NCBI GenBank assembly: GCA_002118135.1 | Contig: BDIU01000404.1 | Span: 1-64,000 of the forward strand | Reading direction: 5' to 3' | Length of the DNA stretch: 64,000 bases | Source of the DNA: Trebouxia sp. TZW2008 | Lineage: Eukaryota > Chlorophyta > Trebouxiophyceae > Trebouxiales > Trebouxiaceae | The notes under the pieces: model-generated | Told to the model about the DNA's origin: nothing | The model's input: the letters and a program-made list of their open reading frames with translations, nothing else | The model's database searches: none | In this document: positions 34,922-46,119 of the stretch, one piece after another | Layout of the letters: every line of letters begins with the position of its first letter | Numbering within the stretch: the first letter of the stretch is position 1 | Program-made: the position numbers and the translations under genes

Positions 34922-37900
34922 CTAAAGCTTGTGAGACAGCAGAAAAGATGCTGCCGTAAGCCTGACTCGAGGCGCCCTCACCTTCATCAAGCTGATGTGG
35001 TCTGCTGACGTCCGTGCAGCAACTTGGTCCACACTTGGCCTTGATCTTGCATGCCCTGTCCTGCGCCTTTCGGGAGAGTCTGCTGCTGTGCCAGCTTTAT
35101 GTGGCAACGTCCACACCACTTCAAGTGTAGATAACAGCAAATGCACCTGCAGCAACACAGCATTAGCCCGCCTGGATCAATATGTTGATCAGCTAGGGTG
35201 CAATGGCACCAACAGCTGTTCCTAATTATACACCTTGTATTGACAACAATGACAGAATGCTGATCAGAGCAACGTAACATTGCGTGTGACAGAGTGTCAG
35301 GCAGTGCATGCAGCAGCGTTGTGTGCTGCGCCTGGCTGCGTCCTGTGACTGCATCTGCATATGTCACACAGCTCAGGCATGCTTTCTTGCAATCTTGTAT
35401 GTCCAGATTGCGTGAGAGACATCAGCAGTGCATGCAGCAGGATGCTGCTCACCTTGCCTCGCGGGACAGTGTCTGAAGCATCAGACATAGCTGTGAGAGC
35501 TGCCAAAATACGCTGTTGCAAGGCAGGGGCAACTTGCACATTGCACCCACTGTCCTCATCTGCCAAGGGCCACAGCCAAGGCAGCACCACAGCAACAGTT
35601 TTGTGCTGCTCCAGCATTGTGACCAACCTCAGAAGCAGCTGGTTTGCCGTTTGTGCTGAAAGTCTGTGCCAGACTGGGGTTGTTGATCTGAGCAACTGCT
35701 CCAGATACCCATCACCTGTATAATCCAGCACAACAGGCTAACCTTAAGCACATGAGATGTCATATCACAGTCAACTCTTTTTGTAAGGACAGACGATATA
35801 AGGACAATCTCAATGTAAGGACAATGCCATTGGTAATCAACTGCTGCATTCTGACTGCAGTAGTCCCCCCGATTGAGGACAACTTGACGTAAGGATCAAT
35901 TTCGTTGTTACCAAAGCAGTTGATACAAAGAGAGTTTATTGTACATGCTGCCTATCAATTCCTGACTTTATTGCTGCCTGCCCTATTGCATCTACAGCAG
36001 ACATGCTTTGATTGATGAAGTGCTGCTGTCAGAATGCTAGCCGTGAGTTGCAAGGTAACAAAATCAGTTGGCAAGTGATGGAACCAGGCTCACCATTGCC
36101 CAATGCCAATGCCTGAGAAATGGCAAGCTCTGGATCTGACATGTCAGCTTCCTGGGTCAGTCTCCTGCTTTGATCATTTGACCTGAAGTCATGCCATTTG
36201 CCGGCTGTGTCTTGGCTGTTCCACTCTGTGTCAAGCAGCACGTGACATTCAGGCACACCACATGTCATTTGACCTTGACCAGAGAGCAGCACATCTTTCT
36301 GAGAGCGCAGCTGATGCAGCTGGATTCTTTTTTCAGGTTGTCAACTCCTGCTTTTGAAGTGCTTGCTGCCTGCTTTCAGCGCTCGCCGTTGGCAATTTTG
36401 ACAGCACAGACGCTGCAGCTTCAGCGACAACAGCAGCCACAGAGACTATCAGCTTGTGACAAATTGCTGCAGCCTAAACCAGATGCATTGACTTTGGCAT
36501 TGGTCAATGTCTGCAGACACTCCTTTGCCCAAAATATACAAGCTGATGCAGCATGATTGCCTGACGCGACTGAATGGCTGCAAGGAAGCATAAGGTCTCA
36601 CCTGATGTACTATCAGAGGCAAGTCTGCTTTCTACAGCCAGCAGACGGGCTTCCAGGCTTGCCAGGGCGGCTTGTGTGGACGTTGACAAGCTGCCAATGT
36701 GCTCCAAAATCCTCCCCTGTTGCTCCTGCACGGAAGCCAATTCAAGCACTATGCATCTTGCCTGTGAAATGACAGTAGGTGCTGAGCTTTTTAGAATGAG
36801 CAGTGTCTTCAGACCATGAATAATGTCAGACCTTAAAGAGACACAACAGCTGTGCATACCACCTGACAGACCCATGAGAAACCGTGCAAGCAACTTTGAG
36901 CTACCTGCAGCTTCTGCATTTGCAAAGCCATGGCTGTGTAGTGATGGTGGGCAGATGATGTGGGCAGGTGCTGATGATGCTGCTCCAGGCTGATGTGCTT
37001 TGCTAGCCGCCTGCTTCTGCCCTGGCTTTGCTCTTCAACATTCTGTGACATGCCTTCATAGCCTGTAAACACATACGCCTGGTCATTGGAGCAGCTTCAT
37101 TGTTGCAACACAAGTTTGCAGTGATAATGCATGCAAATGTGAGTCAACTCCTCACACTTTCAGTGAGGTGCTTGTACAGGGATGCTCAGCTGAGCAGTTA
37201 ATGCTGACGAGAGCGCGGTCACAAAGGCCATGATTGTGTTTGACGTTGGCTGTGTGCATTTTTGTCCAGAGCTTTTCATTGCCTGCAAGGTGCCTAATCT
37301 AACTGATATATCTGTATGGTCTGCATTGCATGGTCTGCGTCCCACAGCAAAACAAGCAGCAAGATAATAGGGTGTTCAAATACTTTTAGTGGGCATGCAC
37401 TTGATTCTGAGGGCTTTGCCTACAAGAGCAAATTCAGACACTATTGCGGCATTGATGACATATGATGCTAGTGACAACAACACCATAATGATCACACCTT
37501 CACCACTTGGCCTGGCTGCAGCATCCTGCTTGACAGATGCATTGCTACTTTGCCTGGGCAGGTAGCTCTCCTGTACAACTGCAAGGGGTTGTCTGGTTGG
37601 TCTTGTAGCTTCTGCCAAACTTTCCACACCCCTATTACTGCCATCTTCCAGCTGCTGTGCTGACTCACTGAGTGCTGAGTCAGCAGGCATCAGAGGCCTG
37701 CCAAAGATGCTGATGTCATCTGTGGGCTGCTGAGCTGACTCATTGAGTGCTGAGTCAGCATGCAGCAATGGGCTGCCAGATGCTTTCATATCATCCGCTG
37801 GCTGCTGCGCTGACTCACTGACCGCTGAGTCAGTAGGCAGCAGCGGGCTGTCAGAAGTGCTGACGTCAGGCTGTGCATCTGCCTCTGGTTTGACCTGACG

Positions 37901-40900
37901 TGCTGCTTGATCTTCTGCCTGGCTTGTAGCAGCAACTTCATCTGGGCTGTGTAGAGCATCTAGATCCTCTGTACTGCTGACAGGCACTGGTGACCATTGC
38001 TGTGGCCCTAGCGCTGCATCTGTTGCTATGGAGCCAGAGCTCAGAGGCATTTCTGCCTGAACAGGCTCTTGATAAGCAGGTGCTCCAGCTGACTTCTGTG
38101 CTGCTGGTGCAGCTGTGCCAATTTGTGCATTGTCAGCAGCCCTGACTGGGCTGGTCTCTGCAACTTGATATGCTTTGGCCGCAGCCATGCAGAAGCGCTC
38201 GTGCACACTGCAGTGACAAGGGCGTGCTTGTTTGATCCCTGACAAGCCATCGCCTGTTTGACCCTGCTTGACATTGATGCATGCATGCACCAACCTATGC
38301 ATGCTGAGAGGTTGCGGCCCATGGTGCAAGTCAAAGTCATGACACAAACACCATGATTACTGACACGCATGAGCTTGCGTTCAGAAGGCAATTACGTACT
38401 TGCGTCCAGACATGCAACAAATACATATGCTATGAAAGGCGGCTGAAACAGCACAGGCATCATCAAACTTTGCAATTGCATGTCCAGGACAACCAGCACA
38501 AGTAGACATTGTGCTTATGGCTTGAAGGCAGGCATGGTCACCTGTTGTGGCTTCCGGCACGAAGCAAGGCTGATGCTGGGCGGGATCTGGGTGACTGCAG
38601 GCCTGGACTCACAGGGCGATTGCGAGGTGGGGACTTCACAGCAATGCCCCTGGCCTGAAGCTTGGGTGCTAGCCAAGAACCCCAACCTGATGTGCTGCCA
38701 CCAGTATTGATGTAATCCTACACCAGACCAAAAGCAACTGAAATTATGCAGCATCAGCTTGGGTACTATATGTATTGCTGCAAACGCCTCTAATGGCATG
38801 TAACAGCATCTCACATTGACTTGCTTGTGCTTCAAAGGCTTTAGCGCTGCTCTCATCTAGCTGCGAATACCCACACATGCCAGGTGAGCCAGAATTCAGC
38901 AGTATCACGCAAAGCAACTTACAATGACAGAAGCTGTTATCAACTTGTTGGTACAATCTGAAACCCAATCTAGGCAACAGCAGCAAAGATCAACGCAAGG
39001 CATGCTTCAGATCCATCTGCAACTGTGCAACCCATCAATGGTAGAAAGTGCATTGACCCTGTGCCCTGCTGAGTAAGATCAAGACATCAGAAGCTGACCT
39101 GCAGGTCCTGCAACACAGCTTGAGCTTCCTGCACAGCTTCCCTGACTGGCCGCACTTTGTCAAAGCGGCACCTGTCCAGTGCTTCAGCAGCTCTAGCAGC
39201 ACCAGGTTGAGCTGCATCAGTCATCGCGGCTTGCCCTGAGCCATTGAGGCCAGGACCCAAACCGACTGCCAATGCCTTGAGAGCCTCTGCTGCTGCTCGC
39301 CTGACTGGCCAGTCTGGGTTTGATAAGGCAGCAATCACTCCTGAGCTGCATACAGGGCTGAAGCAGTCAGTCCTGAGCTGACTTCAGCGTTCAGGCAGTC
39401 AGACTAGTACAGGGCTTGGTGCAAGCTTGTCATGCCTGGAGTGACACACAATCAGCAATCAATGCAACTCACAGCTCACGCTCTTTGCATCTCATGCATT
39501 TTGCTGCATCCTATGCTGTGTCTGCCTCACTGTGTATGCCATCATAAAAGTCAAGTGTGAATCAGACTCTGGTAGTGCTACATGGCCCTTGACAAGCAGG
39601 CAGTTGCGGCAAACCCACAGCATCAACTGCATTGAAGGCACATATATGAAATCCCAGGCCAAGCTCAACCTTACGTGGTGCAGCATGAATGCACTGCAAG
39701 GCCAAGCCCCTGCAACACACAGCGTTGTGCACATTCGACCATGTGGCACTTGATGCCAAGTTGATACAGACCTGTTGTGCTTGGCAGACTGTGACTGTCC
39801 GATGAGTGAGCTGATGTAAGGCTGCAGAGCTTGCGATGCCCCTTGCACAAGGCCTGTTGGTTGCCATGTGTTGCCCTCACAATGGGCAATGGCAGCTAAC
39901 AATGCGGCCTTTGCAGAAAAGAGATTGCTGTTGAGCAGCTTGAACAGAGCCTTCCAAACTGTAGGAACCAGCGGCTGAGTGTAGCCCACTACCTGACATC
40001 AAAGGTTCCAAATCAGGTTTGCCTTGCTGTCAAAGGCTTTGCTACATCATTAGGCAGCTAGCACAGACATGTCATGAACAAAAGGGCCAACATGTGGGGT
40101 TTCATTGGGCAGCAAGGCAAGCGATACCCACCATGCGTGATGCTGTTGTCCCATAGCAAGGTGATCAACAACTGGGTCTTTCACTTTGCAAGCTGTCTGA
40201 TTTAAAGTGCTGTGCAGCTGATATGCTGCAAAGAAGCTTGTTGAGGCAGCTGATCCACCTTAGAGAGCGTATATGCTCCAGCTTGTTGCAGTTCCTTTTT
40301 TTGCTCAAGCAGCATGTCATATGCTGCCTTGAGCATGGGGTTGTGCACAGGATCTCCCAGTGTCAAGATGCTCCCCTGACTGAAGAGCTGCTCAGAAATT
40401 TGTCCTAAGGCATCCCCAGCTGTCTCACGTACTGTGTTGTCTGGGTCCTGCATTGTGCAATGCATGAACTTGATATGTAACAGAAAGGATTAAATCTTGC
40501 ATGCAGCCACTGCCACAAACACATTGAGGATAGGTTGGACTGCTGCCTTGAGATGTTACCTTCAAGCGTGACTTCAGGTAGTTGACTACTTTGCCTACAG
40601 TTGGCTGCTGTAAGCAAAGTGCCTGAACAGGACAGGCTGGGCTTGCCAGCAATCCCAGTGCTCTAACGCATTCCTGCAAACAGCACACTTGCTGGTGCTC
40701 TGCTGTCTGAGATTGACGAGTCTGTTGACACCAGCTTTTGCCTCCAACCTTGCGAGCAAAAAGCTTTTGCTCTGTTCCTGTGGCACACAAGCAGCTCACA
40801 AATGTTCCTACACTGCTTTCATCCAGAGTCTGCAAGACACACCAGAGATGTGTCAGCGCAGGCGATGGCTACATTTGGCATCAAAACAGTAACTTATATG

Positions 40901-41079
40901 TCTGGCCAAAACAGCTGGATCACCGTGATCAGGCGTCGAATTTCGTCAACAGCAGTCTGCTGCGTGTCGCGCTCGCCAAGCTTGTTGAGAGTGGTGAGTA
41001 TGCTCTCCTTCCTGGCATGTCTCACAGGAGAAGACAAGGGTCCGAGGTCACGAACTTGGCCTCTGGCAAAGGGCGGCAT
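34922..41079 (-). CDS. TORTIFOLIA1/SPIRAL2-like microtubule-associated HEAT-repeat protein
   Basis: Plant-type microtubule plus/minus-end protein that guides cortical arrays. Exon 1 starts at 41079 (RKESILTTLNKLGERDTQQT AVDEIRRLIT) and is followed by HEAT exons: TLDESSVGTFVSCLC (~40740-40830), CVRALGLLASPACPV (~40565-40675), NTVRETAGDALGQISEQLFS (~40220-40450), TVWKALFKLLNSNLFSAKAA (~39785-39995), and NPDWPVRRAAAEALKALAVG with EALDRCRFDKVRPVREAV (~39100-39345), the hallmark block of this family. A long disordered linker follows (37490-38160). A short coiled coil (QEQQGRILEHIGSLSTSTQA, ~36640-36770) and a C-terminal helical domain (TPVWHRLSAQTANQLLLRLV, PWLWPLADEDSG, ~35450-35700) match the family's order. 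The stop at 34922 follows a last exon whose frame is only moderately certain. A 174-bp MITE lies in an intron at 35768. Confidence 0.85.
35768..35941 (+). mobile_element. 174-bp pogo-type MITE (copy C)
   Basis: Begins CAGTCAACTCTTTTTGTAAG and ends AGAGAGTTTATTG followed by TA. The left flank is CA rather than TA, a one-base change from the expected target site. The internal sequence is collinear with copy A (tgcattctgactgcag, acaacttgacgtaaggat). It lies in a TORTIFOLIA-like intron. Confidence 0.85.
37640..37860 (-). repeat. Three in-frame ~26-residue repeats in the TORTIFOLIA-like linker
   Basis: Units SPLLPTDSAVSESAQQPADD, SPLLHADSALNESAQQPTDD and RPLMPADSALSESAQQLEDG follow each other in the disordered linker, separated by short MKASG/ISIFG-type spacers. 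At DNA level each contains 'tgctgagtcagc'-like sequence. Confidence 0.88.
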
Positions 41080-41428
41080 TGAAAACTAATCAGCTATGTC
41101 AATTCCAACGCGTATGGCAACCAGCAGCTGCACGTATATCTCGTTATCACAGGCTTTGCATCAGTAGCCTGACTGAACCGTGTGAAGTCTCCACGCTCGG
41201 ATCCGAGACTGGCGTGGAGAGCACTGACCCATCAGGAGACGAAACGTCTTTGCTTTTGCATTCGCACTGGCAAGCAATAGAAACAGGTGTGTGCAGGCGC
41301 TTCAGCACAACATGACTCTTCAGTATCGTGCCACTAGCAAGGGCTTTTGACATTTGCAATGGCTTGCTGTTGAGTCTTCGTTGCCTTCCGCCTGATTCTC
41401 TGCTGGCAGATCCTGTTGCGCGACACTG
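41080..41428. promoter_or_regulatory. Divergent promoter region, TORTIFOLIA-like / F-box genes
   Basis: A 349-bp gap between two divergent ATGs with more CpG than nearby introns. No TATA box was identified. It probably contains both core promoters and 5' UTRs. Confidence 0.5.
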
Positions 41429-43189
41429 ATGAACGGTGACTGGTCTGCTTGCCCACCAGAGATTTTGCGACAATGTCTCGATGCTCAGGCGGATGACAAC
41501 GACAATGCTGCTGGCGCATGCGTTTGCAAGACGTGGCTAAAAGAAGTTCGCTTAGGACGTCCAACTGTTCACCCCGATCACGGAGGTCTAAGGTCAAATC
41601 CACCGCCAGGGTACCTACGCCAGTTTGAAGGCTTGACATCTGTAGTTTTGAGGAGCAGTTCAGAGTGGCGATCCACCACAAAATTGTTCACATCCTTGAT
41701 GAGGCGGAAGCTGCACCTGCAGCACTGGCAAGAAGTAGTGAACAGTATACCAGCAACTTGCGCCAGTCTGACTCTGGACTTTCCAGGACTAGGTCACACT
41801 GTACTGCAGCAGCTGAGTATCAATCATCTGACAGAGCTCAAGCAACTCAGAGTCTATCAGGATGCAGAGACCAGATTTGCTCCAACAATACTTGCAGAAC
41901 TTAGCAGCCTGGAGTTTTTAGAGATTGCTGGTGGAGGGACTCAAGGTGTATTGGGTGTGCAAAGCAGTTCGCAGAAAGTGTCAATTGAGGACATTCTGAC
42001 TGAACTTTTTGACCACATCACTGGCCCGAAGCTGACCGGTTGCCGTGATGTCTGCCTGGACGAAGTTTGGTGCTTTGAACTGCTCAGAGACCTAGACTTA
42101 TCATACTCTGATTACACGCGCAACACCTGCTCTGCTGATGCGTTGCTGCCTCCTCTGACCAGACTCATCATGCGCAGTACACCTTTTCATCAAGGCTTGC
42201 TTACAGAGCGCGCACAGTTCTCTGCCTTGCAGATCCTGAACCTCCGTTCATGTCATGTAGGATACTATGTTGTGCCTGCACCTGTGACTGCTTTGCTTGC
42301 AGCAATGCCAAATCTTCATGAGCTTGACATGGCCTATTGCGATGGGCTGTGGCTTGCGCACTCAGACGACACAAGTATGTATCCATCATTGCTGACTTAT
42401 GACAACCAACAGGTCCGTCATCCTTATGGTGGAATTGGTGCTTCCAAGCTTTTCCTAGCTGAGGGAGAACTTACCTCATGTGAAATACTTTTGAACAAAT
42501 ACCAGTGCCTTGCTTCTGCTTTTAGTTTCACTCACCAAGAATGCTCTTGGACTCTTACCGAATTGATTCTTGGTGATGTCGACCCTAAGTTTATTGGGGA
42601 TGAGTACTTCTCTAGCCTTCCTGTCATGCCAAATTTGCTAGTATTGGAGATTCGTTTTGCCTGGGAGGCATTTGGTTCACAGACCCGACATGAGTTTGGC
42701 TGCTTTTCCTTGGATCCAGGCTTTAACTTGACACAATTCTACATGTCTGGCAGTAGGTTCACCTCATACGACCTGACTGCTTGTACCACGCTCAACAGTG
42801 TAGGCATTGCACACCAGTTGTGTGATGTTAACATAGACATGTTGCTTCCACTTGCACAGCGTCTGCTTACACAACATGTCGTCTGCAGCTTTATGTTCTT
42901 GCTTGGACAGCCTCACTGATTTGGGCAGCTTGAAACTGGGAGGGTCAAAAAGTGATCAATTGCCACTATTGCCGATCAGCTTGACCGAGCTTGATTTTTG
43001 GGATCTGTTTGTACCAGAGCTGCAGCAACTGACCAGGCTGACAATTATCAAGAAGTTTACCTGTGCAACTTGCCAAACGATCAGCAGCTCAAGTTCATCA
43101 AGCAAATGCGGCAGCTGGGGCATGTGGACATCACACCTGAGTTTGGTACAAGCCCATCATGTGCTGTGTCTTTGTGTGATGCTGCCTGA
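41429..43189 (+). CDS. F-box/leucine-rich-repeat protein, intron-poor, with frame changes near its end
   Basis: The main ORF 41429-42919 (496 codons) opens MNGDWSACPPEILRQCLDAQ with VCKTWLKEVRL, a degenerate F-box that would bind SKP1 in an SCF ubiquitin ligase. Then come LRR-like strands (LPPLTRLIMRSTPFHQGLLT, FSALQILNLRSCHV, MPNLHELDMAYCDGL, MPNLLVLEIRFAWEAF). LRR-like sequence continues past the stop in a second frame (SLTDLGSLKLGGSKSDQLPL, SLTELDFWDLFVPELQQLTR, ~42900-43045) and then returns to the first frame (YLCNLPNDQQLKFIKQMRQL, 43047-43189). Either short introns or two compensating indels explain this. It is otherwise unspliced, unlike its neighbours. No substrate can be predicted. 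Confidence 0.7.
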
Positions 43190-45130
43190 GTGTCAGGCAT
43201 GTCAGCTTAAACTCTCCTTGAAGTACACCATACACAGCCTATCACTCTACTGTGACAACAATGCACGACCACAGCTGTTTATAAATAGCACAAGGCACAA
43301 GTGCAGGCTATCAATATGCTCATGCATGTGCTTTGAACAAGTGTTCTTGGACACTGTGGGACCACAAAGTTGAAGGGTGAGGCGCAGTGCCACAGGGCAG
43401 CCTTGTTTACAGGTGTCGTTGTACGCATGCACTGCTGTGTGTCTCCCGGAAGTTGACTTGTTGCATGGTGCTTGCAGAATTTCAAAGGCGTGGCCAGATT
43501 AGCTGTCCATGGTGGTAACGTTATTGATGATACGTAGGCCCACACAGATCAGCTGCTGCCATCAGGTAAGCACATACGCATTTGCTGTGCCCTGCGTCAG
43601 CCAATGGCAGATGGCCAGCCGGCTTCAGAATTTGGTGCATACAGCATCATTCGTGTGCAGCAGCCAGAGAACAAGTCAGCATGTATTGGCAGTTGTGTGC
43701 TGTGGTGTCTCGTTAAGGGTGGTATCACCTTCTTTTGCTGCATTGAATGCTGCAGCAGATGAACCAATTGTGAGGCACAACTACTCTGTGCATGGAGTGC
43801 ATAGACAACATGTTTGCTGACTGTCATCATTGCACCTGATTCACTCCATACAGCTTGCAAATGTATTGCAAAAGCGCTTCTGCTGACTTTGGCTGGATGT
43901 GCTATAGCCAACCTCATTGACACAAGTCTCAATGGTAGCAACTCCATCTTGTCCCAGTCATTGTCTATGCAGGCTGCGATCCAAAAAGTGAGCGCTCAAA
44001 TCCAAGTCTACTGTCTTGAGCACAATGTCATGTACCATAATGAGATCCACAGCTGCTGGCAGAAATACAGAGAGATGTAGATTGCAGCCACAGATGACAC
44101 ACATCAGACCGTGTTGCAAGCTTCACGCAGATACACAGCTATGGCGCAATACAGCAGCCAGCATTTGGCAGAGTATACCACAAAACATTTAGATTGTGGC
44201 AAAACAACACAGATAATTACTGTCGCCTTTTCAGCACGTGAGTATGCACACATAGTTTGGCCTTGTTCACACGGTTGTCAGAAAAGCACAGGAGAGCTGA
44301 CTCAAGAAATATGCGCATACATTGCTGCAAAACCTATCACTGCACCACAGTCTAAGACAACATTAAATGCTGACATCACTGTAACATCTCATGCACACAT
44401 CGCCACCAAAGCTGCACAACTGAAACGACCAGAAGGGGCCTGCTTGAGCATGTGTTGCTTTTTGGTGAGGAGCACATGTCAAGGCAGTCACTTCATGGCA
44501 TGCAGTGACCGTCTAGCTTCAAGCGGCTTGATTGTTGCAAATGCAGGCAATGTTGCCTTATAGTTATTTTCACCTAGCAGTGGACTATACATATACATAT
44601 GTGCAAAGACCACAGCCAACGGTGTTTTGGTGCAATTTGGTATTTTAAAATTCCCTCACGTCCCTTGCTGGTCTTGTTATCCATGTGAAATACTGTGCAA
44701 ACTCAAGGATGGAGATGCAAGCTCAACGGATTCAAGGGGCGTGAACTGCAGGTACTTTGCGAGTGCGCCAGGGTTTTTTTGGTTATGCTCAGCGCAATAT
44801 GAGGTGGTGTTAGAGATAGCTTGCACGATACATACCTTGGTCCTACCCTCGAGTCTTGAACTATTCTTGAAGCTTGCATGCAATGAACAGACACCGATGC
44901 AGGTTTTGAAGAAACCCTCCGTGAAACCTGAACGCTGCATGACTCGGTCGCAGGTCATCGGGCTTCTTGTTGAGTAGACGAATCCACCAAACCGAGAGGG
45001 TTCGGTAGACCGTTCTTGGTCAACACTATATAGTGTCTATATAGCTGTCATCTCGCTGGAAGTGCTAAACTTGCTGGTCAGCCGGGCTATACTTACAAGC
45101 CAAACGAGCAGCGAGGTGTGTCGCGACTAT
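43190..45130. other. Region without a recognised gene
   Basis: A possible short terminal exon (NFKGVARLAVHGGNVIDDT-stop, ~43477-43539, preceded by ttgcag) could belong to the F-box gene. ORFs of 88 and 150 codons at 43814 and 44111 show no family signature; the first has a hydrophobic stretch. CpG is scarce until ~44930. Confidence 0.4.
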
Positions 45131-45348
45131 GGGTCAGCTCCTGTTAGCCCTATTTAGGGTTTGAGATCTTGTAAATTCAAATGTTGCTTGTCTGTTGACA
45201 ATGCGTTCCGGAGGTGCTGTCTTCGATCCTTGCGGATCGTTGAATGTCTCGTGGAGCTAAGCTGGAGGAGCTTCCACAGCCTTAAGCTCCTACCGCCATC
45301 TCTTCCCGTACGTTCGTGCTTTGGAGTGCAGAACTTGTCTGGCTGGTT

Positions 45349-45483
45349 GCAACGCTAGTCGTATATGGGCTCTGCAATTAGCTGCGTTACATCGGCCATC
45401 ACCCTCCGAAACCAATTGGAACGGAAAGGGTGATGGCCGATGTAACGCAGCTAATTGCAGAGCCCATATACGACTAGCGTTGC
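45349..45483. repeat. Perfect 57-bp inverted repeat with 21-bp spacer
   Basis: The arm 45349-45405 (gcaacgctagtcgtatatgg...) is the exact reverse complement of 45427-45483. The spacer itself contains CCAATTGG. The DNA or its transcript could form a very stable hairpin. It is flanked by CpG-rich sequence unlike the local background. Confidence 0.95.
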
Positions 45484-45584
45484 TACAACACTTAAGATCG
45501 CGCGTCCCCGAGCGACACATAATCTCACGGACACGGCAAGGGCCACGCCCCTCATCACAGGACGCATCATGTACGTCGGAGAGA

Positions 45585-45672
45585 ACCCTTTTGCGTTGCG
45601 CAGCGGAAAGCAGGAATTGAACTCGCGATCTCAGCATCTCTGAGGTCCGAAGCGTTACCAGAACGACAAGTT
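45585..45672 (-). other. tRNA-like segment (possible SINE head)
   Basis: On the minus strand the segment has 'tggtaacgcttcgg' resembling a pol III A box and 'cgagttcaattcc' close to the B-box consensus (GWTCRANNC). GGAAA/TTTCC at its ends can pair, CGTT/AACG can form a D-stem, and CTCAG/CTGAG can form an anticodon-like stem. Loop sizes are wrong for a functional tRNA, so a tRNA-derived relic is more likely. Confidence 0.35.
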
Positions 45673-45680
45673 TCCAGAAT

Positions 45681-45758
45681 CCGAAACCAATTGTATCGAA
45701 AAGGGTGATGGCCGATGTAACGCAAAAAATTGCAGAGCCCATATACGACTAGCGTTGC
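45681..45758. repeat. Third copy of the inverted-repeat arm with part of its loop
   Basis: 45702-45758 repeats the right arm with a short block changed (cgcaaaaaattgc for cgcagctaattgc). The sequence just before it (ccgaaaccaattgtatcg) matches the hairpin loop (ccgaaaccaattggaacg). The element thus has at least three related arms within 410 bp. Confidence 0.9.
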
Positions 45759-45770
45759 TACACAGGAACA

Positions 45771-46119
45771 AGCATGTTTGCAACAACATGCAGAAGTTGG
45801 CCTGGCAAGGAGCTTGAAAATGCTAGGCTTGCTTAGGCTTGAAGTTGCAGCCAAAAAAGTCAAAGATCAATATGACGTTATCAAAGATTTGGACGTGCTT
45901 GTTGGAAAACTCATAAACAACTTCAAGCCACAAGAGGCGCCCTCAGCTACTGGAAGGAGTGGTCCCAGTCACCTGTTCAACTTCATGATGAAGTTGAGTC
46001 CTGCTGGCGTACAAGTCATCTACACTGGCCTGGAATTCAGGGATGCTGCAACAGTGAATGCTGAGGATGCCCGATATTTGAGCAACAGATGCATCAAGCA
46101 AGGCCCTGCTGCACCTTGA
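45771..46119 (+). CDS. Possible exon of an unrecognised gene
   Basis: An open stretch starts after an acceptor (ctacacag) directly next to the third hairpin arm. It reads EQACLQQHAEVGLARSLKML, VKDQYDVIKDLDVLVGKLIN, SHLFNFMMKLSPAGVQVIYT and ends KQGPAAP-stop. The composition looks coding (helical, few Cys). No homologue is recognised and no upstream exon could be fixed; the ATG-containing stretch near 45129 is one candidate. Confidence 0.35.

Noticed and set aside
37376..38347. 323-codon minus-strand ORF as a stand-alone gene
   Set aside because: Its Ser/Ala/Gln-rich body fits the disordered linker between the HEAT and coiled-coil parts of the TORTIFOLIA-like protein. Both ends of the ORF run into intron.
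45145..45165. Telomeric repeat (tttagggttt)
   Set aside because: Only one copy is present, so it is at most a telo-box-like promoter word, not an interstitial telomere.
45585..45672. Functional tRNA gene
   Set aside because: Loop sizes and the T-stem do not fit a working tRNA. It is kept only as a low-confidence tRNA-like relic.
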